Part shown: piece after piece, positions 16,133 to 24,391 of the stretch | Position numbering within the stretch: the first letter of the stretch is position 1 | Layout of the letters: each line of letters starts with the position of its first letter | Source of the DNA: Actinomycetota bacterium | GTDB lineage: Bacteria; Actinomycetota; Geothermincolia; Fen-727; Anoxymicrobiaceae | Assembly (NCBI GenBank): GCA_018831265.1 | Contig: JAHJCO010000037.1 | Span: forward strand, 1 to 45,494 | Direction: 5' to 3' | Length of the DNA: 45,494 bases | Notes under the pieces: model-generated | What the model was told of the DNA's origin: nothing | Databases searched by the model: none | The model's input: only the letters and a program-made list of their open reading frames with translations | Program-made: the position numbers and the translations under genes

Positions 16133-16694
16133 TGTACTCCTCCATGCTGCGGATGCCCTTCTTATCCAGGGCGTCCGCCAGCGCCTTCGTTGCGCGGTAT
16201 ACCTTCATGTAGCAGGCGTTCGGGGTGGAACCGAGCGCCTCGGCCATCTGTTCCACGCTCAGGCCCTCGAGGTAGTGCAGGGTGAGCGCCTCGCGGTGGC
16301 CCTCCGGCAGCTCCGCGAGCAGCGCCCTTACGCTGACCTTGCTCTCCAGCTCGGCCACCGCCACGGCGCTCTTGCCGTTTGCGACCTCGCCGGCCTCCTC
16401 GATCGACACCGCCTGCCGCCTTCCCTTCGTCCTGTAGTAGTCGGTTATGGTGTTTCCCGCTACCCTGAAGAGCCATCCCTTGAAGGAGGCCCCCTCCCGC
16501 AGACCCTTGAGCGACCTGAGCGCTTTCTCCCAGACCTGCGAGGTAATGTCCTCGGCGATCTCCCGGTTATTCACCCTGCGCACTACGTAGCCGTAGACCG
16601 CGGGCAGGTACTCGTCGTAGAGCCGGGCGAATGCATCAGGGCTCCGCCTGGCCTCTTCGACCAACCTGGCTTCTTCTTGAGCTTCTATGACCAT
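16125..16694 (-). CDS. ECF-type RNA polymerase sigma factor
   Basis: A 189-residue ECF sigma factor. Region 2 covers about residues 20-90 (LYDEYLPAVYGYVVRRV, AEDITSQVWEKALRSL, FKGWLFRVAGNTITDYYR). Region 4 covers about 125-180 (LPEGHREALTLHYLEGLS with helix-turn-helix VEQMAEALGSTPNACYMKV). It is read into the FecR-type protein by an 8-base overlap. No strong ribosome-binding site precedes the ATG. The paralogous pair at 36 kb shares the arrangement but differs in sequence, so they probably answer to different signals. Confidence 0.92.
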   Translation of the reverse strand: MVIEAQEEARLVEEARRSPDAFARLYDEYLPAVYGYVVRRVNNREIAEDITSQVWEKALRSLKGLREGASFKGWLFRVAGNTITDYYRTKGRRQAVSIEEAGEVANGKSAVAVAELESKVSVRALLAELPEGHREALTLHYLEGLSVEQMAEALGSTPNACYMKVYRATKALADALDKKGIRSMEEYIG

Positions 16695-16856
16695 AGACGT
16701 GATTCGGGGCCTTTTCTTTACCGTTCACCGCTGCTGTTGACGATTATACCCGTTGATGCCGCCGTCCCCACCCGCCCCCCCGACCCCCCACGCCACCACC
16801 CACGCAACCCGACCACTAAAGGCGAATACAGGGTTCTTCGTTCGCCGCCACCGATT

Positions 16857-18494
16857 CTAGCCGGTCCTCTTCTTGAGCTCTTCGGCCAGCTTCCTGAGCG
16901 GCTTCGATACGTCGTACTTGTCGAGTCTGACGTCGATGATGGCGGGAGACCCCGCGATGCGACGCGCGTCCGCGAGCGCCCCGGTCAGCTCGTGTTCGGT
17001 CGACACCGTGTACCCCTTTCCTCCACCGATGACCCGGACTATCTCGGCGTATCGCCAGGGAGGGATGTCGTTGAACGGCCCATCGGCCATCGGGCGGAAC
17101 GTCCCGTAGCCGGAGTTGTTCAGGATGACCACGATGGGATTCAGGCCGTACTTCAGGCTCACCGACAGCTCCATGCCCGTCATCTGAAACGAACCGTCTC
17201 CTGTGAGCACGAGCGGTCTTCTTGCCGGATCCGCGAGTTGTACGCCTATCGACGCGGGTACACCGAAGCCGAGGGAAGCATAGTACGCCGGGGATATGAA
17301 CTGCGCCTTTCCGCGCAACACCAGGCTGAGGGCGCCGAACAACGCATCCCCGGCTTCGGCAATGACGTCCGTGTCTTCCTCCAGGAAGTCGTTTAGGCAT
17401 GCGAACAGCCGGTCCACGGTTACTCCACGGCCCGACTCCGGGGCAAAGGGCTCGAGCTCGTGCCAGCGTGGAGAGCGGAGCCCGGACTGCCGCGAGCGCC
17501 TCGGGGGAATCGACGCCGTCAGGGCCTGCAGGAACTTCCGCATATCGACGTCCTCGAAAGCGCTGTCCTCAAACATGACCCCCCCGGAGAAGACCACCAT
17601 GCCTTTGCTGGTATCTATGTTGTGGGTGAATATGCCGGTGGCAAGGTCTGTCGTTAGAGGCCCTATGACGATGACGCAGTCCGAATCCTCGACGGCTTCG
17701 CGCACATGGTCAGGGCTCAACGCACCTGCGTAGACCCCTAAGAACTGCGGGTGGGACTCGGAGATCACCGACTTCCCGAGGACCCCAGTCACGAAAGGCA
17801 TCCCCGAGCGCTCGAGGAACTCCAGTATCAGCGGCTGCAGGCCGAACCGGTGGACCTCGAGGCCGACTATCGCGACGGGGCGACGGGCGGAGGAGAGCAT
17901 CTCGAGGGCCCGCGTCACCGACTGATGGACGGTCTCGCTCCTGTCCGGGCGCTCGTCAAGGGAGCGCATTCCGGGTGGTGCGACATCGACGTGGATCATG
18001 TCGCGTGGCAGCTCGATGTAACCGGGCCGGCGGGTCTCCGTGATCGCCTCGATGACTCCGTCTATCCCGCCGGCGGCGGTCTCCGCGTCATCCAGGACCG
18101 CCTGCGCGCAGGTCATCTCCCTGAAGACGTTGAGCTGGGTATCGAAGGAGCGGACCTTGTGGTGGAGCAGCGGGTCGAATTCACGCTCGGATATACCCGG
18201 GGCGCCGCTGATGACGAGCACCGGCGAGCTCTCCGCGTAGGCCTGGGCGGTGGTATTGGCGAGCTTGAGGCCTCCCACCCCGTAGGTCACACACACCGCC
18301 CCGAACCCGGAGACCCGCGCGTACGCGTCCGCGGCGAAGCCGGCGCTCTGCTCGTCGCACGTGTTGACGACCTCGAGCGGGCTCTCCCAGAGCTCGTGGT
18401 AGAAACCGAGCACGTAGTCCCCCTGTATTCCGAAGACGTGCCTGAGCCCGGAGCGCTCCAGGCTCCCTATCAGGTGCTCTGAGATAGTTGTCAC
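16857..18494 (-). CDS. Thiamine-diphosphate 2-oxo acid decarboxylase (indolepyruvate/pyruvate decarboxylase family)
   Basis: A 545-residue cytoplasmic enzyme that would decarboxylate a 2-oxo acid to an aldehyde using thiamine diphosphate and Mg2+. The cofactor-activating glutamate is Glu48 (CDEQSAGFAADAYAR). The His pair typical of decarboxylases rather than acetolactate synthases is His111-His112 (LLHHKV). The thiamine-binding motif runs from GDGSF (432-436) to NNSGYG (459-464). Indolepyruvate, phenylpyruvate or branched-chain oxo acids are possible substrates; the sequence does not decide. The start is GTG with a G-rich tract 11 bases upstream. It is not obviously in an operon: a minus-strand DUF3068 gene ends 46 bases upstream. 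Confidence 0.85.
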   Translation of the reverse strand: MTTISEHLIGSLERSGLRHVFGIQGDYVLGFYHELWESPLEVVNTCDEQSAGFAADAYARVSGFGAVCVTYGVGGLKLANTTAQAYAESSPVLVISGAPGISEREFDPLLHHKVRSFDTQLNVFREMTCAQAVLDDAETAAGGIDGVIEAITETRRPGYIELPRDMIHVDVAPPGMRSLDERPDRSETVHQSVTRALEMLSSARRPVAIVGLEVHRFGLQPLILEFLERSGMPFVTGVLGKSVISESHPQFLGVYAGALSPDHVREAVEDSDCVIVIGPLTTDLATGIFTHNIDTSKGMVVFSGGVMFEDSAFEDVDMRKFLQALTASIPPRRSRQSGLRSPRWHELEPFAPESGRGVTVDRLFACLNDFLEEDTDVIAEAGDALFGALSLVLRGKAQFISPAYYASLGFGVPASIGVQLADPARRPLVLTGDGSFQMTGMELSVSLKYGLNPIVVILNNSGYGTFRPMADGPFNDIPPWRYAEIVRVIGGGKGYTVSTEHELTGALADARRIAGSPAIIDVRLDKYDVSKPLRKLAEELKKRTG

Positions 18495-18540
18495 GGAGAC
18501 GATCCCCTCCTGGTTCGCACGACGGCCTCGTCTTCTTTCT

Positions 18541-19587
18541 CTATGCCTGGATGTTACCCGGGGCTCCCGAGATGCCCGATCCGCCGATACGTGCGCGCAG
18601 CATGAGGATCAACCCCGTCAAGGCGAAGGCGGCTCCGAGGAGCAGGAAGCCCAGCGGTATGCCCCTCCTGTCCAGGTCGATGAGCCGGACGTACTTGACC
18701 GTCTTATCCGCGCCTTCCCGCGCCGCCTCCAGCGTCCGGCCGTACTCGACCTCGGCCAGCTTCAGGTACTCGGGTGTGGCTCCCGGCGCGTTCTTCACGT
18801 GGTACTCGTAGTGGTTCTTCGGGACGTAGACGATAGAGCCCGTCTCAGGCTCCACGTAGAAGGTCACGTCGTTCTTCTTGTAGTACTCCAGCGCTATCTC
18901 GGCCTGGTCCGAGATGGGCAGGTCCCTGCCCGCAAGCTCCTTCACCTGCTTACCCGTAACGCTCTCCGGCAGGCCCGGCGGGGGGTGCGCCATCTTCTCC
19001 ATCTTGCCGCCCAGGTGGTAGACGTAGACGGGGATGTCCTTGTGCTCGATGCCGTCAAACGTGTCGGCCCTTACGAACTCGCAGGATACCGAACGGTCCA
19101 GGTCGTCGTCCCACATCGGGTAGCCCTTCTTCCGCGAGCCCAGGGGGAAGGTTACTGTGTACCCGGTACGGTCGACGCCCTCCACGACCCCGGGAACGTT
19201 CTCACAGGTCCGGCGGTCCAGGACGTGGGTCGTCTCCCCGTGGAGCCCCTCCAGCACTTTGCCCGTGTCCATGTCGGTGATTTCCACCCGCTCGGAGAGC
19301 ACCAGCACTTCCGAGTCGCACTTGCCGGGTACCGGCAGGTCCTCGTTCCTGATGCGTATGCGGGTGGTGACCTCCTGGCCTTCGGGGTAGAACCTGGAGG
19401 TCTGCGGGTCGGCGAACACCTTGAAGTGACCCTCGTAGGTGGAGCGGTTCTCCAGGTCCTCGGGTAGCCTGATGAACAGCGGAGCGATTGCGAAACGCCA
19501 GACGGGGGCCGCGATCAGGAGGACCAGGCCTGCCACCAGCAGGACCACCCCGGCTCTCGAGCGCTTCCTGCCTTTCTTCTTCTCCAA
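18541..19587 (-). CDS. DUF3068 (PorA-like) two-helix membrane protein
   Basis: A 348-residue protein with a basic N-terminus (KKKGRKRSR), a membrane helix at about residues 13-33, a large outside domain, and a second helix near the C-terminus (GFLLLGAAFALTGLILML) followed by a short RAR tail. The outside domain matches DUF3068, a family found mainly in Actinomycetota and annotated as PorA-like, with unproven function. Family-typical stretches are YTVTFPLGSRKKGYPMWD and TFYVEPETGSIVYVPKNH. The start is TTG, preceded by gaggagggg. It diverges from the RACo-like gene across about 175 bases that should hold both promoters. Confidence 0.8.
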   Translation of the reverse strand: MEKKKGRKRSRAGVVLLVAGLVLLIAAPVWRFAIAPLFIRLPEDLENRSTYEGHFKVFADPQTSRFYPEGQEVTTRIRIRNEDLPVPGKCDSEVLVLSERVEITDMDTGKVLEGLHGETTHVLDRRTCENVPGVVEGVDRTGYTVTFPLGSRKKGYPMWDDDLDRSVSCEFVRADTFDGIEHKDIPVYVYHLGGKMEKMAHPPPGLPESVTGKQVKELAGRDLPISDQAEIALEYYKKNDVTFYVEPETGSIVYVPKNHYEYHVKNAPGATPEYLKLAEVEYGRTLEAAREGADKTVKYVRLIDLDRRGIPLGFLLLGAAFALTGLILMLRARIGGSGISGAPGNIQA

Positions 19588-19763
19588 GCCCCCTCCTCGG
19601 AAGTGCGACTGCTCCTACATACTCTATCGGGACGCCGCACCCCGGTCCATTAGCAGGCGCCTGACGGCCGCCACCCCCCTGCCATATACTTGACGGGACG
19701 CCCGGCCGCCCCGTGAGCGGGGGGTCGCGCGCAAAGTACCCGCCGGCGCCCGGAGGTGCGTTC

Positions 19764-21341
19764 TTGCCGACAGTCAGGGTCCTTCCCGGCGACAGGAGTA
19801 TAACGGTGGCCGAAGCGGACGGCAGGGACCTGCTCTCCGTGCTGGCCGCGCACGGGATCCTGCTGGAGAGCGAGTGCGGAGGCGAGGGCACCTGCGGCAA
19901 GTGCCTGGTAGAGCTCCTCGAGGGCACGCTGACCGGCATCTGCGGGGGAGCCGCCGAGCCGGACCGCGACGGCCTCTACCTGGCCTGCCGGTGCCGCCCC
20001 TCGACGGACTGCACCGTGCGTGTCTCCGGGCAGGCTACCGAGTCCTCGTCGCCCGAGGAGTTCCTCGCGGCCTCCATAGGGCCTTTCGCGGCGGGCCCTT
20101 CTCCCTCGGGAAGGCTGGGAGTCGCGGTTGACATGGGCACCACCACCGTGGTCGCGCTGCTTGCCGACCTCGAGAGCGGCTCGGCACTGACCGTCCGGAG
20201 CGAGACCAATCCCCAGAGGTCGTACGGCGCCGACGTGATCTCCCGTATCGCTTTCGCCGTCGGGGCGGGTGGGGAGGAGCCCGGCATCGGGGTGTTGCAG
20301 CGGGTGGTGGTCGAGTGCATCGACCGCCTTATCGGGCACGCCTGTGAAGCGGCGGGAGCCCCTCTCTCCGGCGTCGAGTCTATAGTCTGCGTGGGCAACA
20401 CGCCCATGCAGCATTTCCTGCTGGGAGTAACACCCGTACGCCTGGGGTGCCTGCCCTACCAGGCGGAGTTCAAGGAGGTCGAGCCGCGCCCCGCCGGGAG
20501 CCTGGGGCTGGCCTCGGTCCCCCACGCGACGCTCAGGGTCCTTCCCAACGTCGCCTCCTTCGTGGGCGCCGATACGGTCGGCTGCCTGCTGGCCGTCGAC
20601 TCCGAGCAGCCCGGGGGGCTCTCGGTGATGGTGGACATGGGCACCAACACCGAGATGGTGACGGGGAGAGGGGAGGACAGGGCCGCGTGCTCGGCGGCGG
20701 CGGGGCCCGCGTTCGAGGGTGCCCGGCTCCAGCACGGGATGAGGGCCGTGCCGGGTGCCATCGGCAGGGTATGGCTCGAAGAGGACCACCTGGCCTTCGA
20801 GACCATCGGCGGCGAGCGGCCGCTGGGCATCTGCGGCTCGGGGGTGGTGGACGCGGTGGCGTGCCTGCGCCGGCTGGGAGTGATCGAGGTGAACGGACGC
20901 ATGGCGGGACGCGCGGAGTACGTGCTGGCGGAGGCGGCGGAGAGCGGGACGGGCCATGCGATAACAATAACGCGGCAGGACGTGCGCGAGATCCAGCTGG
21001 TCAAGGCGTCCATCGCCACGGGCCTGGGATTCCTGCTGGAGAGGTCGGGTGCCGGTTACGGAGACATCGAGAGGTTCTTCGTGGCGGGAGCGTTCGGCAA
21101 CTACCTGGACATAGATAACTCGAGGTCTATCGGCCTTCTGCCCGACCTGCCGCCGGAGCGGTTCCGGCCTGTCGGAGACGCCGCGCTGAAGGGAGCCTGC
21201 CTGGCACTGACGGGGGGACGGCGGACGCTGGACCGCGCCCGTGATATCGCCTTCGCGACCGACCACGTCGAGCTGGCCGGCAGCCCGGATTTCCAGCCGC
21301 GCTTCATCGACGCGCTCGGCCTGGCGCCCTACGGGCGGTAG
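19764..21341 (+). CDS. RACo-like [2Fe-2S]/ASKHA-domain protein (DUF4445)
   Basis: A 525-residue protein with an N-terminal plant-type ferredoxin domain (Cys38, Cys44, Cys47, Cys75) followed by an ASKHA ATPase-type domain. The phosphate loops are VDMGTTTVVALL and MVDMGTNTEMVTG; GNTPMQHFLLG, CGSGVVDAVACL and VAGAFGNYLDIDN are family hallmarks. The best-studied relative, RACo, uses ATP and an electron to reactivate oxidised corrinoid proteins of methyl transfer. No corrinoid protein or methyltransferase is visible in this window. TTG at 19764 is chosen because cggaggtgcgttc precedes it; an upstream GTG at 19713 would add 17 residues. Confidence 0.85.
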   Translation: MPTVRVLPGDRSITVAEADGRDLLSVLAAHGILLESECGGEGTCGKCLVELLEGTLTGICGGAAEPDRDGLYLACRCRPSTDCTVRVSGQATESSSPEEFLAASIGPFAAGPSPSGRLGVAVDMGTTTVVALLADLESGSALTVRSETNPQRSYGADVISRIAFAVGAGGEEPGIGVLQRVVVECIDRLIGHACEAAGAPLSGVESIVCVGNTPMQHFLLGVTPVRLGCLPYQAEFKEVEPRPAGSLGLASVPHATLRVLPNVASFVGADTVGCLLAVDSEQPGGLSVMVDMGTNTEMVTGRGEDRAACSAAAGPAFEGARLQHGMRAVPGAIGRVWLEEDHLAFETIGGERPLGICGSGVVDAVACLRRLGVIEVNGRMAGRAEYVLAEAAESGTGHAITITRQDVREIQLVKASIATGLGFLLERSGAGYGDIERFFVAGAFGNYLDIDNSRSIGLLPDLPPERFRPVGDAALKGACLALTGGRRTLDRARDIAFATDHVELAGSPDFQPRFIDALGLAPYGR

Positions 21342-21353
21342 CCCCCCCGGGTC

Positions 21354-21533
21354 CTACTCCGCGGCGGTAAGCTTCTCGATGACGCTCTCGAGCAGGGCCT
21401 TGCGGTCCCGCAGCTGCTCCTTGAACGAGGAGCTGTCGGTATCCGATATCTCGGCCCGAAGGTCCCCGAGGCATCCCTCCAGTATCTCCCTGGCCTGGGC
21501 CAGCTCCTCGGGAGACAGGTCGATAGTGCTCAT
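21354..21533 (-). CDS. Small helical hypothetical protein
   Basis: A 59-residue acidic protein predicted to be two helices with heptad-like spacing (LSPEELAQAREILEGCLGDL and FKEQLRDRKALLESVIEKL). I do not recognise a named family. Its start ATG is preceded by gaaaggcggatt. The stop lies 12 bases from the RACo-like gene stop on the other strand, so the two converge. A small adaptor or regulatory protein is possible; nothing in the sequence shows it. Confidence 0.6.
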   Translation of the reverse strand: MSTIDLSPEELAQAREILEGCLGDLRAEISDTDSSSFKEQLRDRKALLESVIEKLTAAE

Positions 21534-21663
21534 CAATCCGCCTTTCTCTAGTGGCCGGGACTGGGCAAGTCTAACAGATGTCCAGGGTCCCGACACAAAC
21601 CATGATGTCTGCCGCCGGTGCTAGACTCTCCGGGAGACGTCAGGTCCATCCGACGGGAGCAGC

Positions 21664-22308
21664 ATGATCAGGCCCGCCACAATGGAAGACTGCGAAGGAT
21701 TGGCCCGCCTGTGCTACCTGGCCGGTCAGGGGCAGTCGACGAGGTCGATCTACGACCTGCTCTTCGACGGGCCGCGGGGGATGACGGATGAGCGCACGGC
21801 GGCGATGGCGGCGGTCCTGGGCGCGCGGCACGTCTGCTGGCTGCACCACGCGCACTTCCTGGTGGCCGAGGTGGACGGCCGCGTGGCCGCGGCACTCTCG
21901 GGCCTGGACCGCGAGCAGAACAGGACGAGGGACTTCGTGGCGGCGCTGCGCGAGACGGGCTGGACGGACGGAGACCTGGCGGCGATGCAGGGGCGCATTG
22001 GCCCCGTGACATCCGTCGAGCCGCGCCACCCCGACGGGGCCTGGCGCATCGAGAACGTGGCTACGTTCCAGGAGTACCGTGGCCGGGGACTGGTGGGCGC
22101 CCTGCTGGAGGAGATCGTCGCGCTGGGCGTCGAGCGCGGCCACCGGGTCGCCGACCTGGGTTGCTTCATAAGCAATGAGCCCGCGATCCGCGCCTACGAG
22201 AGGGTGGGGTTCCGCGTCACCGAGGAGTTCACCGACCGCGATTTCGAGGAGATCTTCGGCTGCCCCGGCATGTGCCGCATGACCCTGGAAAAAAAGGGTC
22301 AAACCTGA
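21664..22308 (+). CDS. GNAT-family N-acetyltransferase
   Basis: A 214-residue acetyltransferase with the acetyl-CoA loop EYRGRGLVGALLEEI at about 138-152 and the C-terminal fold signature NEPAIRAYERVGFRV. The first half is longer than in minimal GNATs and includes a histidine-rich WLHHAHFLV strand. The substrate is unknown. The ATG has gggagcagc upstream. The last codons read KGQT then stop, and these bases belong to the left arm of a large inverted repeat whose right arm also ends the convergent oxidoreductase gene (AGQT then stop). Confidence 0.85.
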   Translation: MIRPATMEDCEGLARLCYLAGQGQSTRSIYDLLFDGPRGMTDERTAAMAAVLGARHVCWLHHAHFLVAEVDGRVAAALSGLDREQNRTRDFVAALRETGWTDGDLAAMQGRIGPVTSVEPRHPDGAWRIENVATFQEYRGRGLVGALLEEIVALGVERGHRVADLGCFISNEPAIRAYERVGFRVTEEFTDRDFEEIFGCPGMCRMTLEKKGQT

Positions 22309-22551
22309 AATTTTGCATTTTTTGCGCCAGACCCTGATCGGAGCCGTTCCTGAGTACTCCATTTCATAAGTACGGTGTCGTATCGAGAACGGCGAGGCGC
22401 CGCTCATGCAAGGCGCGCGACCGACGCGTACGCCTGTCGTACTCGGAAGGAGCGGAACGCAGCAGGTGCGGATGGATCGGCGTTCGAATGCAACCGTATT
22501 TATGGAGTGGGGTACCAAGGTAAAAAACGGCAAAATCGTCAGGTTTGACCC
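22296..22551. repeat. Large nested inverted repeat between convergent genes
   Basis: The outer arms are 22296-22323 (gggtcaaacctgaaattttg and onward) and 22522-22551; the inner arms are about 22354-22376 and 22494-22515, with about 18 of 22 positions matching. The centre is GC-rich and partly self-complementary. The outer arm has the order of family B (ggtcaaacc, then ttttgcat). Both flanking genes take their stop codon from the tga in the arm. No gene is seen inside. Confidence 0.85.
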
Positions 22552-24089
22552 GCTGCCAGGTCGTTGACCAGCATGCTGGAGGCCGCGATGCCGGACAGCA
22601 TCACCAGCGGCACGCCCCCGCCCGGGTTGGTGCACTGGCCGGTCAGGTACAGGCCTTTCACGCACCGCGAGCGGTAGTTGGGGCGGAACGGCCCCATGTT
22701 GCCCCCGCTCATCTCCAGGCCGAAGAACGCTCCCTCCGGAAGCCGCAACCGTCGCTCCAGCTCCACCGGGGTCACCGAGTCCATCCAATCGACGTTCTCG
22801 CACAGGCCGGGGAACGCCCGCCTGTCCAGAGAGGAGATGCACTCCCAGGCCCACTCGTCCGCGATGTCGTCCCACCGGTGATACTTGAGCCTGTAGGGCG
22901 CGATGTAGATGACCGAGAGGACCTGCTTCCCGGCTGGCGCGAGATCGGGGTCGTCGTGCGAGGCGCAGGAGACCAGGAACGCCGCGTCGTCCGGACGGTA
23001 CAGCAGTCCTTTGTCGTAGTACTCGTACCAGACGTTGTCGAACTTGTGCCGCTCGGTAAGCAGCACGGTGAAGTGTGCTCTCACCGAGTCCATCTTCTGC
23101 TTCAGCCCCATGTAGAACGTCGGCGCGGGGATGGAGCACGGCTGGTTCTTGACCGCCCGGCGGACCGCGTACGGCAGGTGCTGCTCGCCGACCAGGTCCA
23201 GGTATGTGGTGCGCGAGTGCGCGTTGGAGATGACCGCCCCCGCCGATATCTCGGTCCCGTCAGCGAGTCGAACACCCTCGGCGCGCCCGTTCCTGACCAG
23301 GATCTTCTCCACAGGGGTACTGAACCGGATCTCGCCGCCGAAGCGCTCCATTATCCTCCGGAGCGCCTTGGGGATGGATATCATCCCGCCCTTGGGGTAG
23401 TAGTAGCCCATGCGCCCCATGTAGGTCACGTTCGAGAGCAGCCCGGTGCATCGGTGCGCCGGCAACGCGGCGTAGAGGTTCTCCCAGCCGAACATCAGCC
23501 TGATACGGTCGTCGGAGAAGTACCGGTTGACCACCCGGTCCAGCGTCCGCGTGGCCAGCCACGCGTTCACCGGGAAGGCGGGTAGCTGCTCGCGCCGCGC
23601 AGCCACTTTCCCGAGGTAAGCCGGCCGGCTGACCTCCGCCAGGGAGGGCATGGGGACGTCGAGGGCCGCCCGGTACACGTCGAAGATCTTCTGCATGTCC
23701 GCGCAGTAGCTGTAGTAGCCCTCTACGTCCGCCGGCGATATCGAGCCCACCACCTCGGCCATCTCGTCTACATCCCTTGGCAGCAGCACCCGGGTCCCAT
23801 CGTCCAGTATGGTGTCGTAGACGGGGTCGATCAGCCTGTACTCGAGGTAGTCCTCCAGCCGCAGCCCGAGCAGCTCGAAGAGCTTGTAGTACATCTCGTG
23901 GCCGATCACGAACACGGCCCCGACGTCGGGCTTGAACCCTTCGTGGTCGTAGTTGGAGCAGCAGCCGCCGATGCGGTGGCTCTGCTCGAGCACCAGGACC
24001 CTCAGGCCCTCCTTCGAAAGGAGCGAGGCACAGGTGAGCCCGCCCACCCCGGAGCCGATTATCACCACGTCGTAGTCGGTGCGCGCCAT
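22539..24089 (-). CDS. CrtI-like FAD-dependent oxidoreductase (phytoene desaturase/retinol saturase group)
   Basis: A 516-residue flavoprotein. The FAD-binding Rossmann motif is GSGVGGLTCA near the N-terminus, followed by the LEQSHRIGGCCSNY loop. The C-terminal FAD signature of the group is LYLTGQCTNPGGGVP. Relatives desaturate, saturate or isomerise polyenes and other hydrophobic chains. No phytoene synthase or other carotenoid gene is present, so a carotenoid role cannot be assumed. A 51-residue membrane protein gene lies 32 bases upstream in the same direction. The stop codon falls in the right arm of a large inverted repeat. Confidence 0.83.
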   Translation of the reverse strand: MARTDYDVVIIGSGVGGLTCASLLSKEGLRVLVLEQSHRIGGCCSNYDHEGFKPDVGAVFVIGHEMYYKLFELLGLRLEDYLEYRLIDPVYDTILDDGTRVLLPRDVDEMAEVVGSISPADVEGYYSYCADMQKIFDVYRAALDVPMPSLAEVSRPAYLGKVAARREQLPAFPVNAWLATRTLDRVVNRYFSDDRIRLMFGWENLYAALPAHRCTGLLSNVTYMGRMGYYYPKGGMISIPKALRRIMERFGGEIRFSTPVEKILVRNGRAEGVRLADGTEISAGAVISNAHSRTTYLDLVGEQHLPYAVRRAVKNQPCSIPAPTFYMGLKQKMDSVRAHFTVLLTERHKFDNVWYEYYDKGLLYRPDDAAFLVSCASHDDPDLAPAGKQVLSVIYIAPYRLKYHRWDDIADEWAWECISSLDRRAFPGLCENVDWMDSVTPVELERRLRLPEGAFFGLEMSGGNMGPFRPNYRSRCVKGLYLTGQCTNPGGGVPLVMLSGIAASSMLVNDLAAGQT

Positions 24090-24121
24090 CTCTCATACCC
24101 CCGTCGGGCTCGCGGTGCGTC

Positions 24122-24277
24122 TCAAACGAAGACGCGGAAAGGCATCTCGCGTGCTTCGCTGAGCAACTTCATGACCCTGCCCCTTCTCTCCTCGTCAAGT
24201 CGGACCCCCATCAGGTAACCGACGGCGCCCGCGGCGAGCAGGAGGAGGGCGAGCATCTTGAGGCTGCTTTTCATCAT
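24122..24277 (-). CDS. Small single-pass membrane protein
   Basis: A 51-residue protein with one hydrophobic helix (LALLLLAAGAVGYLMGV) and a charged tail (DEERRGRVMKLLSEAREM). Start ATG is preceded by aaggagcaag, a good ribosome-binding site, which supports that it is real. It lies just upstream of the CrtI-like gene and downstream of the polyferredoxin gene, all in the same direction. It could anchor or help assemble one of them; this is inference. No family is recognised. Confidence 0.6.
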   Translation of the reverse strand: MMKSSLKMLALLLLAAGAVGYLMGVRLDEERRGRVMKLLSEAREMPFRVFV

Positions 24278-24391
24278 CTTGCTCCTTGATCGGCCCCATA
24301 TTCTAAACGTAAGCGGGAGTGCTCTGGCAAGTGGAGTTGTACTGGTCAGTATGGTCCGGCTTACGGCAGGCACCTGCGGGCGCCCGGGGGC

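Noticed and set aside
22539..24089. A carotenoid biosynthesis role for the CrtI-like gene
   Set aside because: No phytoene synthase, GGPP synthase or cyclase gene is in the window; the family is too broad to assign carotenoids.
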